Below are positions 6,267-6,598 of a stretch of 6,598 bases of DNA, piece by piece; position 1 is the first letter of the stretch; every line of letters starts with the position of its first letter. The position numbers were made by a program, and so were the translations under genes. Where the stretch lies: NCBI GenBank assembly GCA_021796135.1, contig JAJYOQ010000232.1, positions 1 to 6,598 of the forward strand. Reading direction: 5' to 3'. Below the pieces are notes generated by a model. That model was not told the origin of the DNA. It saw only the letters and a program-made list of their open reading frames with translations, and did no database searches. This DNA comes from Bacteroidota bacterium (GTDB lineage Bacteria > Bacteroidota > Ignavibacteria > Ignavibacteriales > Ignavibacteriaceae).

Positions 6267-6413
6267 CTCACTACTGTCCGGTTATAAGTTGAATAAATTC
6301 AATTGGTTATCAGGGTCACTGTCTTTGAATCTGTAGTCAACATCGTTTGTAAGCCCTAAAATTGGGCTTTTTTCAAAAATCGAGATACTTAAAATCTGTA
6401 GAAAAGTGTAGAC
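6267..6413 (-). mobile_element. Second IS4-type insertion sequence relic, inverted
   Basis: Read on the minus strand, this is the last stretch of an IS4-family element. It has about 44 transposase codons, a stop, and a terminus ending CCGGACAGTAGTGAG at 6267. That terminus matches the end of the relic at 2896 with one difference in the last 24 bases. A 5-base indel lies further in. The rest of the element is missing. The inner border, somewhere in 6400-6424, is where the transposase match fades and an unrelated + strand frame begins. Confidence 0.75.
6282..6413 (-). pseudogene. IS4-family transposase, C-terminal fragment
   Basis: The minus-strand frame is open. It reads VYTFLQILSISIFEKSP, then ILGLTNDVDYRFKDSDPD, and ends NQLNLFNL before TAA (complement of 6282-6284). 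The FLQILS, IFEK and NQLNLF endings are typical of IS4-type transposase C-termini. Unlike the copy at 2576-2874, this one has no internal stop or shift in what remains. Roughly nine-tenths of the gene is missing, including the catalytic DDE core, so it is a fragment. Its protein sequence differs clearly from the other copy, so the two come from related but distinct elements or an old duplication. Confidence 0.75.
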
Positions 6414-6598
6414 GAAAATTAGACCGCTTCTGGTAGGTAGAGAAACGGATTCTTGGGAGGGGGCTGCACTCTATGAAATTAAAACCAATCCAAATATTCC
6501 TGTGATAATACATATCGGAAGCGGTAAAACACTCTCATTATTACCAGGCAGAAATCTATTGCCTCTTAACAATGCAGATGTACGTAAGGATTCGGTTA
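6412..6598 (+). CDS. Unrecognised ORF fragment, no start codon, runs off the window
   Basis: A frame opens after TAG 6409-6411 and stays open to the window end, giving 62 residues. It includes VGRETDSWEGAALYEIK, then PVIIHIGSGKTLSLLPG, then LNNADVRKDSV. It contains no ATG or TTG, and only one GTG (6502) well inside. The composition looks like real protein (alternating hydrophobic strands, WEGAALYEI), possibly a beta-rich domain, but I cannot assign a family. It abuts the IS relic with its first part missing, which fits a gene whose 5' end was replaced or deleted. The alternative is a chance open frame, since the length is short. Confidence 0.35.

Noticed and set aside
6454..6505. A G-rich GGGAGGGGG followed by ATG at 6473 as a new gene start
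   Set aside because: That ATG frame stops after ten codons, and the purine run is better read as codons of the longer open frame.

Overview
This is an AT-rich bacterial window from an accessory, IS-scarred sugar-utilisation locus. The two large enzymes carry short hydrophobic signal peptides. One spacer has a Bacteroidota-type promoter candidate (TTTG, 18 nt, TAnnTTTC). A GH78 rhamnosidase, a trehalase/GH63-like hydrolase and an aldolase relic of the rhamnose/fucose type lie together. All of this suggests a member of the Bacteroidota/Ignavibacteriota group, but no marker gene is present, so this is inference.

Layout. (1) Positions 1-972 are the 3' part of a group II intron. A reverse transcriptase/maturase ORF holds all three catalytic aspartates but lacks its N-terminus, and an apparent frameshift lies at the window's left edge. 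It is followed by domain V (896-928) and domain VI, ending near 972. (2) Positions 973-1254 are non-coding. They hold a strong hairpin at 1026-1040, a structured block at 1055-1140 that resembles the 5' end of another group II intron, and the leader of the next gene. (3) Positions 1255-2544 encode a secreted (alpha/alpha)6-barrel glycoside hydrolase. (4) Positions 2545-2896 hold a decayed C-terminal relic of an IS4-family transposase on the + strand. (5) Positions 2897-3095 are a spacer with a promoter candidate, an operator-like palindrome and a ribosome binding site. (6) Positions 3096-5936 encode a full-length secreted GH78 alpha-L-rhamnosidase. (7) Positions 5984-6184 are the N-terminal stub of a class II aldolase. 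(8) Positions 6267 to about 6413 hold a second, diverged IS4-type relic on the - strand. (9) From 6412 to the window end runs an open frame without a start codon, which I do not recognise.

How the parts relate. The two hydrolases could act in sequence on a rhamnose-containing glycan outside the cytoplasm: GH78 would release terminal L-rhamnose and the trehalase/GH63-like enzyme another sugar. The aldolase stub belongs to a family that in rhamnose pathways splits rhamnulose-1-phosphate, but it is too short to work. The GH78 gene and the stub sit between two IS relics whose matching ends face each other (2896 and 6267). The block therefore looks moved or trimmed by transposition, with the truncated aldolase and the start-less ORF 6412-6598 as likely debris. 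I found no convincing tRNA, rRNA or CRISPR array.
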